A DNA stretch of 64,000 nt, from contig CM053270.1 of NCBI GenBank assembly GCA_028583415.1, positions 6,704,342 to 6,768,341 of the forward strand. The letters run 5' to 3'. Shown piece by piece: positions 11,553-25,200 of the stretch; positions within the stretch are counted from its first letter, which is position 1, and every line of letters starts with the position of its first letter. The notes under the pieces are model-generated. The model was not told the DNA's origin. It worked only from the letters and a program-made list of their open reading frames with translations, and did no database searches. The stretch is from Protea cynaroides (Eukaryota > Streptophyta > Magnoliopsida > Proteales > Proteaceae). The position numbers and the translations under genes are program-made.

Positions 11553-14500
11553 GTAATCCCAGTAGTTCTGACCTTTTATCTTTTAATTTCTTGATACCTT
11601 ATGCACTCTAATTGGTTTACATTGACTGGTGCATCTGAACTTTTATTCCCTTTTAATATGTTAGGGTCTCTTCTTGGGGTCAGTTGGAGCTGCATCTAAC
11701 AAGAATGCATTGAAAAGTCTGAACATTACTCACATATTAACTGTAGCGAATTTATCAGCACTGGACTGGTCAACACATCCAAATGATTTTATATACAAGA
11801 CAATTAATGGTAGGCAACTTCATTTTGATTTTTGGTACAGTATCTGAAATGGAATAATGGACCAGCTTTTCAAATTATTCATAGGCTTCCTTCAGAGTGT
11901 TTTGTATTGCCTATGCTCACTTTGTTCGTTTCAGTTATTGGTATTTACCCCAAGTCTTATACCTGCACATTTTCTAGCCTATAAGCTTGTTTATTGGGAT
12001 GTTGGCAAAAGGCTTGGTTTGTTGATGATGATCACAAACTGTGTCTTTCACTGATAAGAGGTTTTAAACTGAAGAGTGAGTGGAACAATAAACACTTCAT
12101 TTTTTTTTCTAAATTTTGTTGTGTTGGCCACACCGTGTTGGTGTTCACAATGGACCAGCCAACCTAAGTGCAGAACTAGATTAGTCCTTGTATCAATTTG
12201 ACCAGTCTGGCTGTTGGTTCACCTGGAGTGAAAAAGTTATTAGTCCACATGTTTATTATACTGTTTATGGATAAAGGATAATCAATACTGGCTATTTTAT
12301 CTTTTTGGGAAAAACAACTTGATGTAGGACAGCCTAGGGTTCAGGCTCCCTACACTTACAGCTAGCTAGGTATTCGGTTACCTAATGTTTAGCTAGTTAG
12401 AACAGAGGGCAGCAGCATACATGTCTTGCAATTAGAGTGTTTAGAGCTGAATTTTATTAATTAATGAGCAATACATTCCTAACAGTAGTTTACCCACTGA
12501 GCAATGATCAAATAGGATGACATATTATTCAGCAATAATAAGGCAGCATTGGTCAAGTTGTTATGTCAAACATTTCAACACCTTTAAAATAATAACAGCC
12601 ATATTCAGTGACTAGGAATACTAATGTCATGTAAATACAGCAACACTTCAATATATAAAGAGCTAGGTTACTTACTAGAATCGATGCTGAAACATAGGTA
12701 CCAACACATGGTTCTAAACAGTAGGGAAGAGCTGTAAACAAGAACAGAAGACTAGCACAATACATATACAGATACAGAAACACATACTGTTATAAGAAAA
12801 CAAAAACAAAGAATAATAGAACCTGAAAATGCAATATATTGTCTATCAATGCAGAAATTGACAGTGGGAAAAAAAAAGGAGAATTGAGTACTGCAGTATC
12901 GAGTTTACTATAAGTTAATAAACATACTCTAACTTTAAAGGTAGATAATGACATGAGATAAAATTCGTGGACAGGAACAGGGAAGGGTATTGTGATTCCA
13001 GAAAATTGAACTTCAAGAAATAAGAAGGATCAGAAAAGAAGGTTAGGGAATCAGCACTGAAATAGGGGAGAAGGGGAAGAACAGAAGAGAGTTTCAGAGA
13101 GGGAAGAGAGTGAACTTACAGTAGATAGAGAGAGAGAAGTCTTTCTTCATTCATTCATTAAACTTGCATAATTCATTTTCAGAAAAAAAATGGCCTTAAA
13201 AGGTGATGCAGGCCGAGATCCGTTGGATAGGAATCTTTCTAGGATTTAATTGGGATATTTGTAATCTTTTAGTTTGAGGGATTTGGATGGAACATTTACG
13301 TAAGGTTTTATTCAAGTAGGTATTCTATAGATTTAGTAATTTATTAAAATGTCTAAAATTAGGATTTCCATTTCAATTATTTTTATTTTTGTTAAGTTTT
13401 ATATTTCTTTTCCTTTAAATATATGTAATCAAATCCATTGAGATATGATGAATAGATTGAAGAATTGAATAGTGTGTTTGTGTGCCTACGGGCAAAGCAG
13501 AAGTTGCCCTCTCTCTCCTCCCTTTGCCTCTTCCCCACTGCTGTGGAAGATCCCTTCCCCCCCTGCCACTCTGTCGGCAGGTTCCCTCCTTTCTCCTCTT
13601 GTTTCCTCTTCCTCTCGGTAAGATTTCCTATTTTCTTCTCCTTTCCTTCTTCATTCTTGAATATTCTTCTCCCCTTCCTGTCTCTTCTTCCTTTTTTCTT
13701 CACTGTACTGGACGATAACTCCAGCCCAATGAAAGTTCATCGATCTCCCTCGTGTACCACTTGCACACCTTGAAACGTTGGGCAGAAGTTCCTTTTCCAT
13801 AAACGACTTAAACCCTTGGAACCCATGACTCGAAATCCCCTCAATATTAAAGATCAAACAAACCTGCAACTTACCTTTCTTCCTCTTACCGCCAGACTGA
13901 GTTTCAGACTCAGGTTTTTCTTTTAATATGTGTTCTTCCACCTATCTATTTGCTGCATTTGAGACATCGAAGGAAGAGGAAAGTAACCCTGAAATTTCAG
14001 ATCAAACGGGAATAAATTGAGTGAGTTCTCACTCCTCAACCAAATCTGGTTTCCGCCTCCCTTATTTTGTTGAAAGCTTGAAGAAAGGCAGATTTCAAAA
14101 ATTGCAGAAACGCCCCTTGCCTTTTCTAATTTGGTCGTTCCTCATAATCTTATTTCCAGGTTTACCCTTGAGTTACTATTCTGTTTTCAGTTCAGTCCTA
14201 AAGTCCTGTTTGTCTTCCATTAATAGTCATTCTGGATTTCTCTTTATTTAACAATTCTTGCCACTGCTTCCATTATTGAACATTTATTATTATTTGGTTG
14301 GGCCCATAGCAGACCCAATAGGGTTTTACCAACCTGGGTCCGCATCAGCCCACAGGGAAAACTGTGGGGTTTTAGCAGTTACAGAATTCAAAAAAAAAAA
14401 AAAAAAATTATAAAAGGGGTGGGGGGAATTGTTCAGGTAAACAGTGAACAGGGGTGGGATTAGTTACAACCGAAAGATAAAAAAAAGGAACTATTCTAAG

Positions 14501-17500
14501 ATAGAGATAACAGATATAGAAATTAATACAAACAGTTTACAGAAATAAGAAATAAACAGAAAATAAATTGAAATATTAAAATAAATATTGAAACTAGATT
14601 TAATTACCTTAAAAAAAGTTGGCTTTTCAAACTTTTAGGACTTCTAAATCTAAAATTTATTAAACTTAGGAAAGTTTTAAACCTTAGAAATATGATCATT
14701 TTTTTTGAGGAGCTACGTAATATGCATGAATAAGAAGGCGGATCTTGGCACAATAGTAAGGTTGCTCCATTGTGACTTGGTGGTCATGGGTTCGAATCTG
14801 GAAATAACTTCTTTGTAAAGTGGGGTAAGGCTGAGTACATTACCCTCTCCCCAGACCCCTAGTGGCGGGATCCTCATGCACTGGGTACGATAACTAATAT
14901 GCATCAATCAAGGAGACAAGGAGTTGATTGATAGTTCAGTAGTCAATAAGTTGATAGTACATATCCTTTTATTAAGAAAAGATTCCAAATCAAGCCATCA
15001 GATTGTTAGCATAATCTGACCTGGACCAAATGGTTCATCATCCTAATGAAACAGTTATGTTTGGTTCTCACGTTCTGTCCAGTTTCCAGGCCATGTTGGT
15101 TCTATTAGTGAACTAATCCAAATTACAGTGAACCAGTTTGATCAACTGACAAGAGTCCAGGTTTCAAAACACTGCATCTGACAACACTTATGTTTAACGT
15201 ACAGTTTTCGTTTGGATGAATAGAAGAAATATATTAACAAAGGCGCCAATATACGGAGACGGCTCCCTGAGGAGAAGAGCTAAAGAAAAGAAAAGAACTC
15301 ACAATCAGATGACATGGGAACTCCTATCCATATTAAATTGTATATGTATATGATGAGGACATTATAGTGGCTGATCCCACTTTTTGAGTGTATCAGCGGA
15401 GGCGGCATAGGAACTAGGCAGCTTTTCTTTATTTTTATAATTTTACAGTTTTTTCTGTTATTTCAGTTATTTTAGTTATTTCTGTTAGGTCAGTATTTTT
15501 TTGTGGTTAGTTATTGATTGAAGTTTTTTATTTATTTATTTTTCCAGCATGTGACACCTACACCCCCACCCCTTTTTAAATTTTGAAATGCCCCCCCCCC
15601 CCCCACACACTGTTTCACTGTGTAAGCCTTAAAAGGCTTTTGTTCTGCTGTAAAAAGTGGTGTGCAATATGAAAGGAATAGAAACTCTCTTGTAAGTCTC
15701 TCTTCTCTCTCTCTTAGTTCCTCTTCTCTCCTCCCCCCCCTCTTCTTCTTCTGTGTTATTTCTAAATTCCCTACCCCTTTTTTCTGTTTCCTTCTTACTT
15801 CCTCATTCTATCTTTCTGAAACAACTAATCCCCTCCCTTCTAAAGTCCATGAAATTGGCATCTTCACCAATTCCTTTTTTTTTTCTTTTTTCTTTTTAAT
15901 ATATATACGTTTACATCCCCACGGTGTTATCCCCTACAATTTACTTACCCCCATACAAAATTTTGCTTATACCTATTCTGTACTTAAGTTTCTGTTACTA
16001 GTTAACCAGCAACTTCTGTATGTGTTTTTTTTTTTCTGTTATTTAATTTTCTGTCACTGTGAAATGCAACATCAGTTCTGTTCTTATATATATTTATTTT
16101 CTGCTCATTACACCTAACCTAACGGGACAGTCAACCTTACATTGCTGTCTCTCTTTGTTTTTTTTTTTTTGGGTAAGTGCTGTCTCTCTTTGTTCCTATT
16201 CTGTTTTTCTGGTTTCTGTTGAGAGTAACTTTAGTAAACAGAATTCTGACCTCTCCCATTTGCTACATAGCTAAATTGGTGAGTTGTCTATTCCGTTATA
16301 TTGAAATGTTATCGAATCACATGAAGCTGGTTTCTTAGGCACCAAAATATGGTTGTTATTATTTTAAGAGTGCTGAAATTCCTTGCATAACAACTTGATC
16401 AATGCTGTCTTATGATTTCTGAAAAAACTATGTCATCCTATTTGAACATTGCTGAATTGGTGAACTATTGCTAGGTATATGTTGTTCATTACTTGTTACA
16501 TTCAGTTTTAAATTCTAAATGCAAGACATGTATGCTGCTGCCCATTTCCTAACTAGCTAAACATTAGGAAGCCTATTACCTAGTAAGTTATAAGTGTAGG
16601 AAACCTAGACCCCTAGGCTGTCCTACATCAGTTTGGTATCAGAGCACTATGTTATAGTGTCAAATTGTTGCTGGTTAGGAATCCTACCTAAGAGTGAGCC
16701 CTTGTATGTCCATTCGAAGTGGTTGAGCTTACCAAAATATGTCAAACCTTCCCCAAATGACATCTGAGCAATGGCAGAGGTTCCTTCAACAAAATGTAGA
16801 AACCTTAAAAACCCTTCCAGCAAATCAAGAGATGCTCAGAGCTGCCCATATTGAACTGACTGCTAGTAGGGCAGACAGTGAAGAGCAAGCTGCCAGCCTT
16901 CACACCATAGGCCAAAATGTCCAAAACTCTGATTGGCAGCAAGGTCAACCTAGAGTGGAACACCCTATCATACACCCTATCCCTATTCCCGGAAATCATG
17001 GTATTAAAGGCACCATGACTATTTTGCTGTCCATAACAGAATGGGTGACAATTTTCATGGACAAGAACAAGGTCGACGTGGTTTCAGTGGTTGAGGATAC
17101 CGAGGTCCTGGACATCACTCCCCATATTGAGAAGATGAGGATTATGATCATCGAAGTCGAGGATTAGGCATTAGAAGATGGTAAAATTAGATGTCCCAAC
17201 CTATGATGGCTAGATGCCAAGGTTCTCTTAGGATGGATCATACAAATAAACAAGTATTTTAATTTCTATGAGATGTCTGAAGAGCTTTGTTATCGGTTTG
17301 CTGAAGCTCAATGGGGCTGCTCAGGATTTCTAGACTAAGTTAGAATATTAAGAAGACTATTTAGGACAAGAGCTTGTCTCTTCTTGGATTGAGATGTAAG
17401 AGAGGCTTAAGAAGGAATTCTTACCTATCACCTATAAGTTACAACTTCTTAAAGACATGAACACCTTGAAGCAAGGGAAAATGTTTGTGACTGAGTACAT

Positions 17501-20500
17501 GGCTAAATTCACTGAATTAAAAATCCGAAGTTGTACTCGAGATGATGTCGAGCAGACATTATCTAGGTTCTTGACGGGACTTAGCTATGGCATCTAGTTA
17601 AGCATGGCCCCTCATCTTGTTAGGGATGCCTATCAGGCTTTTTAGACATAAATTGGGTTAAAAGGGACCTTGAGGTTTACACCTTAAAAGAAGAGTGGTT
17701 TCCAATCAAGGGAGTGTAGCTTCCGAAAACCATTTCAAAACCCTTTTACACTTTCAAAGCCACCCACTAACCTAGTAACCTTCCACGTCATTTTGACAAT
17801 AAGGGTAAAGGCATTTTGGAAGAAGCACCCAACAGGAATGGCCAAGTACAATACTTACCCAAAAAAAAAAAAAGGCCAAGTACAATGTTTAAAATGTCAA
17901 GGATATTATCATTTTTCTAGGATGTCCAAACAGGAATCTATATATGAGAGGACAAGATTATGAGGATTATACTCAGGAGGATGCCCAAGAAGGTGAGTTT
18001 GAGGATCATAGGCCTAATTGAGATCATTTTTGGATGAGGAAGATGAGAGGTGGATATTTCTAGATTGAGAGTTGTAAGGTGTATGGTTTCGCAACCCAAG
18101 AGCAGCCAATGAAGACTGGTGACATACCAATATCTTTATCACTTACACCTATCATTAAGGTAAAAATTGTCGTGTCGCCATTGATAGTGGTAGTTGCATG
18201 AATGTAGTTGCCCAAAGTGATGTTGCTTGAATCAGACTCAAACCAGAAACACCCCTGAAACCTTACAAGGTTGCTTGGGTTGATCAGTCTACAATCTTGT
18301 CACCTTAAGGTGTTTAGTCCCCTTGCATTTTGCAGGATTGAGTATAGGGTGTGGTGTGATGTCTTAGAGATGGATGTCACTCACATCATCCTTGGCAGAC
18401 TTTGGTTATATGATCGAGACAAATCATGGGAGGTTTAACACTTAACTTTGAATTCAAGGGAAAGAAAATTAGACTATCTCCTAGTCCCCCAAAAGAGGTA
18501 AAGGTCTCAGAACACAATGGAAGTACTTCTAAGCAAACTCCTTTGAAAACACTCAACATCATGAATCCAAAACAGTTTGAAATTGAGTGTAGACTCTGGG
18601 GTTATTTATGCTCTGGTTGCCATATAGAGTAATATAGTATTGTCAAGCAAATTTACTGAGGCTCCCAGAGAAGTACAACTTCTGTACTTGATTTACCACC
18701 TATGCGTGACATTCAACACGCTAATGATTTAGTTTCAGGTTCGTCACTGCCAAGCTTACCTTATTACAGAATGAATCCTAACGAACATGCTAAACTTAAA
18801 TGGCAAATGGATGAGTTTCTTAAGGGATTCATCAAGGAGAGTCTTAGTCCCTGTAGAGTACTTGCTCTGCTTATGCCAAAGAAGGATGAAACTTGGCGTA
18901 TGTGTGTTGATAGTAAAGCCATCAACAACATCACCATCAAGTATAGGTTTTCTATACCTAGGCTTGACGACATGCTAGGCATGATGGTTGGGTCAAAAAT
19001 CTTTTCGAAGATTGACCTCAAAAGTGGGTATCACCAAATTCCGTTAGGCCCGACGATGAATGGAAGACTGCTTTCAAAACAAAGGATGGTCTTTATGAGT
19101 GGCTTACCGTGCCTTTTGGCTTGATCAATGCACCTAGTACCTTTATGAGAGTTATGAATCAGGTCCCACAGCCATTCAATGGCAAGTTCTTAGTGGTTTG
19201 TTTCGATGACATTCTCATCTTTAGTAAAATCCAAACCACCCATCACGATCACTTCCAACAAGTTTTCCAAGCACTTCTGAAGGAAAAACTTTTTGCGAAT
19301 TCGAAGAAGTGTACATTTATGAGTAATCAAGTTATTTTCTTGGGAATTATTGTTTCAACACAAGGAGTATCTATAGATCCAAAGAAAATAAAAGCAATTA
19401 TTTAGTGGCCAGAACCGACTAATATCTGTGAGGTGCAAAGTTTTCATGGCTTAGCTACATTTTTTAGGAGGTTCACTCACCGGTTTAGTTCCATCATGGC
19501 TCCCATTACCGATTGTATTAGAAAATGGGAGTTCAAGAGGACTAAGAGTGTTGCCAAGGTTTTTAAGAAATTGATGACGGAATCATCAGTTTTATGTCTT
19601 TCTGAATTCTCTAAAGTCTTTGAAGTGCAGTGTGATGCATTTGGCATTGGAATTGGTGGTATCCTTGTACAAAGACACCCTGTTGTTTATTTTAGTGAGA
19701 AATTTAATGAGGCTAAGCAACGATACTCCACATATGACAAGGAATTCTATGCAATTGTCCAAGTCTTGCGCTATTGGCGACATTACCTTTTACCGCAAGA
19801 ATTTGTGTTATATTCTAATCACTAGGCTTTGAAATATTTGAGTGTCCAAAAGAAATTAAATCCAAGACATGCAAAATGGGCTGAATTTCTACAAGAGTAC
19901 ACCTTTGTACTCAAACATCGACCTGGTGTTGAGAATACTGCCGTAGATGCGTTAAGCCGAGTGCACATGCCCCTCTGCCCTATGAGTGTCAAAAGTCGGG
20001 TTAATGTGCTACTCCATACCATGAGTATTGAAGTTGTAGGTTTTGAGCGTATCAAGGAGCATTATTCCAATTGTCTTGATTTTAATTAGCCTTTCACTTC
20101 CTTGAGTGAAGATCCTCCTATTGCCCGTTCAAATTACCTTATTAGAGATGGTTTTCTTTTCAAAGGTAGTAGGTTGTGTATTCCTAAGACGTCATTGAGA
20201 GATTTCCTGATCTGGGAATTACATGCTGGTGGAGTTGCCGGTCATTTCGATCAAGATAAGATCATTGTCCTTGTTGAGGACCGATTTTACTAGCCTAGCC
20301 TAAAGAAGGACGTGGGGCGAGTTATTAGCCAGTGCAAAACATGTCAAATTGCTAAACAGCAGAAACAAAATACTGGCTTGTATACTTCTCTTCCTATTTC
20401 TCATATTCCATGATTTGGGTATGGATTTTGTACTCGGGTTGCCTATAACTTTGAGAGGCCATGATTCTATATTCGTAGTTGTGGATCACTTCTCGAAAAT

Positions 20501-22007
20501 GACCCTTTTTATTCCATACTCTAAAACTTCCGATGCCTCAGTAGTAGCCATCTTCTTTTGGGAGGTTGTTAAATATCTTGGGTTGCCTAAGACTAGTGTC
20601 AGATAGGGATATCAAGTTCACTAGTTATTTCTAGTGAACTTTGTGGAGAATATTAGGCACTAAGCTCTGTTTTTCTTCAACTTTCCACCCCTTGACTAAT
20701 GGGAAAATCGAGGTTACTAATAGGAGTCTAGGAAGTCTATTACGTTGTCTCATAGGTGAACATCTTATTAGTTGGGATTGTGTTCTTACCTAGGCCGAGT
20801 TTGCATACAACCTATCCAAGAATCGAACCACTGGTTTTTCCCCCTTTGAGATTTGTTTAGGTTACCAGCCCATGACACTTTTAGACCTTGTTCCTCCTAT
20901 GTCTAGCTTTAGGACTTCCCATTCAGCTGAGTCTTTTGCACAATACATACATGACTTGCATGCAGAGATTAGATGCAGGATAAGATTAATTAATGACCAA
21001 TATAAATCTAAAGTAGATGTGCACCGGCGAATGCAAGAGTTTTAAGAGGGTGAAATGGTGATGGTCAGGATTAGACCGCAACATTTTATCAAGGGAAAGT
21101 CAAGCAAATTACATGCTCGCAGTGCAGGACCTTTCAAAGCTCTTAAAAGAGTGGGAGTTAATGCTTATGTCTTGGAGTTACCTGACATGAGAATCAACAA
21201 TATTTTCATGTTGAGGATCTAGTTTCCTACCATTGCCTTTCTATTACCTCTTTTGTCTATCCTGATGGTCTTGATGCCTTTCCCCTTTACCGTTGATACT
21301 TTTGCATCCGAGCCTGTTTCCCTTCCTATTACTTCTATCCCTCCCATACCCCAGTTTGATCAGTGAGTTGAGGAGATTGAGGACATACTTGATGAGAGAG
21401 TCACTTCTACACATATTGGCGGTTACCGAGAGTTCTTAATTCAGTAGTGTGGACAACTTGAGATTGATTGTACATGGATTTCCATTGAGTAGTTGCAACG
21501 GCTCAAACCGGTTATGCTTGAGCACTAATGAGTTTTTATTCACCGGAGGTGAATTTTTCCTAGCCGAGGAGAGTTGATGTGAGGGCATTACAGGGCCTGA
21601 TCCATCTTTTCGAGTGTATCAGCGGAGGCAGTGTAGGAACTAGGCAGCTTTCCTTTATTTCGTCAGTTTTTATTTTTTAATTTTGAAAAGTTGTAACTGC
21701 CCTCGGCAGTTCCCCAACTCCCCAATCCCCCCACGGTTTCACTGTGTAAGCCTTATAAGGCTTTTATTCTTCTGTAAGAAATGGTATGCAATATGAAATG
21801 AAAGGAATAGGAACTTTCTTGTAAGTCTTTCTTCTCTCTCTCTCTCTCTCTCTCCCCCCCCTCTCTTCCCCTTTGCTTTGTTATTTCTAATTTCCCTACC
21901 TTTTTTTTTTCTGTTTTCTTCTTACTTCCTCATTCTATTTTTTTTTTCTGAAACAACTAATCCCTTCCCTTGTAAAAGTCGATGAAGTTGGCATCTTCCC
22001 CAATTCT

Positions 22008-22040
<33 letters not shown>

Positions 22041-22139
22041 ACCCGTACAAAATTCTGCTTATACCTATTCTGTACTTGAGTTTCTGTTACTAGTTAACCA
22101 ACTTCTGCTTTACCAAAAAAAAAAAAAAAATCCAACAAC

Positions 22140-22205
<66 letters not shown>

Positions 22206-25200
22206 TTATTTTTTTTCTTTTCTGTTTTTTAATTTCCCGTCACTGTTAAATGCTTCATAAGTTCTGTTGTTATATATTTATTTTTTTGCTCATAACACCT
22301 AACATAACTGGACAGTCAACCTTACATTGTTGTCTCTCTTTGTTCCCATTCTGTTTTTCTGGTTTCTGTTGACAGTAACTTTAGTAGTCTGATCCGTCCT
22401 CTTTGATAAGTAGTCAAATTGGTGAGTTGTCTTTTCTGTTATATTGAAATGTTATTGAATCACAAGAAGCTGGTTTCTTAGGCACCAAAATATGGCTGTT
22501 ATTATTTTAAGAGTGCTGAAATTCCTTGCATAATAACTTGATCAATGCTGCCTTATGATTTCTGAATATTATGTCATCCTATTTGAACATTTCTGAATTG
22601 GTGAACTATTGCTAGGTATATATCGTTCATTACTTGTTACATTCAGTTTTACACTCTAAATGCAAGCCATATATGCTGTTGCCCATTTCCTAACTAGCTA
22701 AACAGCCTATTACTTAGGTTTTTTTATTTTATTTACCTATTACTTAGTTGTAAGTGTAGGAAACCTAGACCCCTAGGCTGTCCTACGTCAGTATATCCCA
22801 AGCATTGAGAATGCATCTATTCCTAGGCGAATCCAGGCATGGTCTTCCAATGGGGATGATGTTTCCTTTGACTTCAAAGATGATGGTCCCAAATCAGACT
22901 GAATCTTCTGGATTTGCCAATCCAAGCCCTTGAATTATGCTCCATCCAAATGTGATAGATGGTTCCACAGAATGCAAGTTTGGTAACCATGTTGCAAGCA
23001 AGGTTTGAAATCTCGGGACTTGACCCTATCTCCCCCCGGTCGAGATCCGAGATTTTTGAAATCTAGGCGAGGCAATGTATTTTTTTTGTTGGGAGTTTCG
23101 GTGAGGTGTTTCGGGGGTCAAATGGCCATTTCAAGGCCTGGTACTCCAGGAAAACCCTAATCTAGTCTACATAAACATATATAAACCATGAAATTGCAAA
23201 AATAATCTCATATAATATTATTTGGCAAAAAGTATGGCACATAGTGGTGGCAAAAATTATAACACATATTGGTATTTTGCCCACAAAAACAGTACTCAAC
23301 ACTTATTTATGATTAATATCATTTATATAAATGATTCTTATTTTTTATATTTCATTTATTTAAGATATTATTCATAAATAAGTTAACATCCCCATTTGAA
23401 TCCAATAAAACAGTCTAAAATTCAAATTCAAAAGCATAAAAAATCAACTTTCTAGTTCAAGAACAAAAACTGAATTTTTGATCGCAGGACGATTTTTACT
23501 TTCAAATGCTATCATTTTTCTCCAATCTAACAATTCCATAAAATATACTAGAGTAAAACATCACTAAAAACCAGGAGTCCACCAACATAATCTATTATTG
23601 ATGTCCAGAAATTATTTCTATTTAAGTGACTTTAAACAGCGTTCGCATACTTTGAATAATGTTTGACCGGAGCGTAACTCCTTCAATATAACTCGGATTC
23701 ATGCAATGTCAAATTTGTTGGAAAGCTTAACCAGCTTTCCAACAAATCTAAGATTGCTTGTGATGGCAAAGAGGTCTCAACACATCCAATTCATAGATCC
23801 TTCTTTGTTACAGGATTTCTATTCAGTCCAAACCCAAATTTAACAAACAAGAGTAATTAAAATTGAACAAATAATTCCACAACTTCAAATCCGTCTATAA
23901 GAATGCTTCAAAAATTGGAATCCTTGATCTTTAGGATATGAGGAACAATATCCCAGAAGATGAGCTTGATCCAACAGGTGGGATCGAAATCAATCTTGCC
24001 CGTAGGTTTCAAACAGGTATTTTAGTAAACCAGAATTATAAAATTATGGAAATACTCACTTATCTTGAGATTCAACCGTTGGAAGGCCTTCAAACTTGGA
24101 GGGGAAGTACTCTAGGATGTGCTTGATAATATTCCCAAATTTGAAAGTGATCCAACCATGGATGAAGAAGTTATAAATTTTCAAAAAACCACTATTATTT
24201 GAAAACGGGAATGAACAAAATAGGAGTTTCTGTTGAGTCTCAACCAGAATTTTTTAACAAAAAAACTCTTGCCAACTCTCTCCACCTGGCTCCAGCCCTC
24301 ATCCTTCCTTTTATTTATAGTTTGAAAAATTACATCAATTTGGAAAGACAATTAACTGAAAAATAGGAAACTAAACTCCCTTTATAAAGTAGGAAGTTCC
24401 TAACAAAATAATAAGAAAATTCCTAAAACTAGAAAATAGGAGAGTTTCGAAAACTTCTAGGAAACTAGATTTAGGGAAAATCTTAGTCTCCAAGTAATTG
24501 AGATTTCCTTAACTAACACTAACCTACACTTTAGGTAACTAAATAGCATCACTAACTAATTAGGAAACAAAATAAAATCCTAACTAAACTAGGCTATGCT
24601 CGGAAATTCTGGAAATCTGGCTGGCGGAAATCTGGAAATATGGAAATTCTTGGAAATCTGGAAATCTGGAAATTCTTGGAACAAATCCTGATCTGCATCA
24701 GCTTGATTACAAGTTATATTGAAGGAGTGATGGCAAATAGAGGTTTCAAAACATTCAAATCAAATTAACCTTATTTGCTACAAGATCTTAATACAATCCA
24801 ACCCAAATCAGAATTATAAAATAACAATGATTTCAACTTATTTGAAAATCCAGCCCTTAGAAGCTCTTAAAACTTATAGAAGACAATCTTGAGAACAAAT
24901 CTGAACACCAACCAAAGCCTGAAGATGATCAGGAAAGATTTGAAAAAGCTATAGATCTCGAAAATCTGCTACAACTAGTACCACCCCTGGCAGTGGTCAA
25001 ATCTGGCTGTAACAGTGATATTCCTCCTTTTCCCAAGGTTGTTGTTGAGCAGATCAGTGATAAGTAATGTTGCAATTCAGTGTATAACAAGAAACTTGAA
25101 GGGATTAAAAGAAAACAGAAGAATTGATAAGAACAGAATTTCGGTTGAGACTCAACCAGAAAAAAATATCGACGCCTCTTCTTTTATTCATCTCATTTAT

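Larger units (their letters stand above)
15351..22790 (+). mobile_element. Ty3/gypsy chromovirus-like LTR retrotransposon, complete but decayed
   Basis: It has two LTRs (15351-16630 and 21575-22790) with ends TGATG/CATCA, a Met-tRNA primer-binding site and a purine tract, and a perfect 5-bp target duplication GTATA (15346-15350 and 22791-22795). The internal order is gag, protease, reverse transcriptase, RNase H, integrase and a chromodomain-like tail, which defines the chromovirus branch of Ty3/gypsy. Many stops and frameshifts, and LTRs of different length, show an old, inactive insertion. It lies in sense orientation in intron 2 of the phosphatase gene. Confidence 0.95.

Noticed and set aside
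11283..11594. 103-codon frame starting upstream of DsPTP1 exon 1
   Set aside because: Its first 54 residues do not resemble the phosphatase family and its end reads into intron 1; only 11445-11552 is used as coding.
13392..13773. Overlapping 100-codon frames on both strands
   Set aside because: A CT-rich island within intron 2; no protein similarity and both strands open equally.
14739..14800. Possible tRNA gene (B box GGTTCGAATC)
   Set aside because: No acceptor stem or anticodon arm fits; it is the head of an Au-like SINE with its own target duplication.
15662..16117. 151-codon frame in the gypsy 5' LTR
   Set aside because: Low-complexity Ser/Phe-rich translation of CT- and T-rich LTR sequence; not matched as a frame in the 3' LTR.
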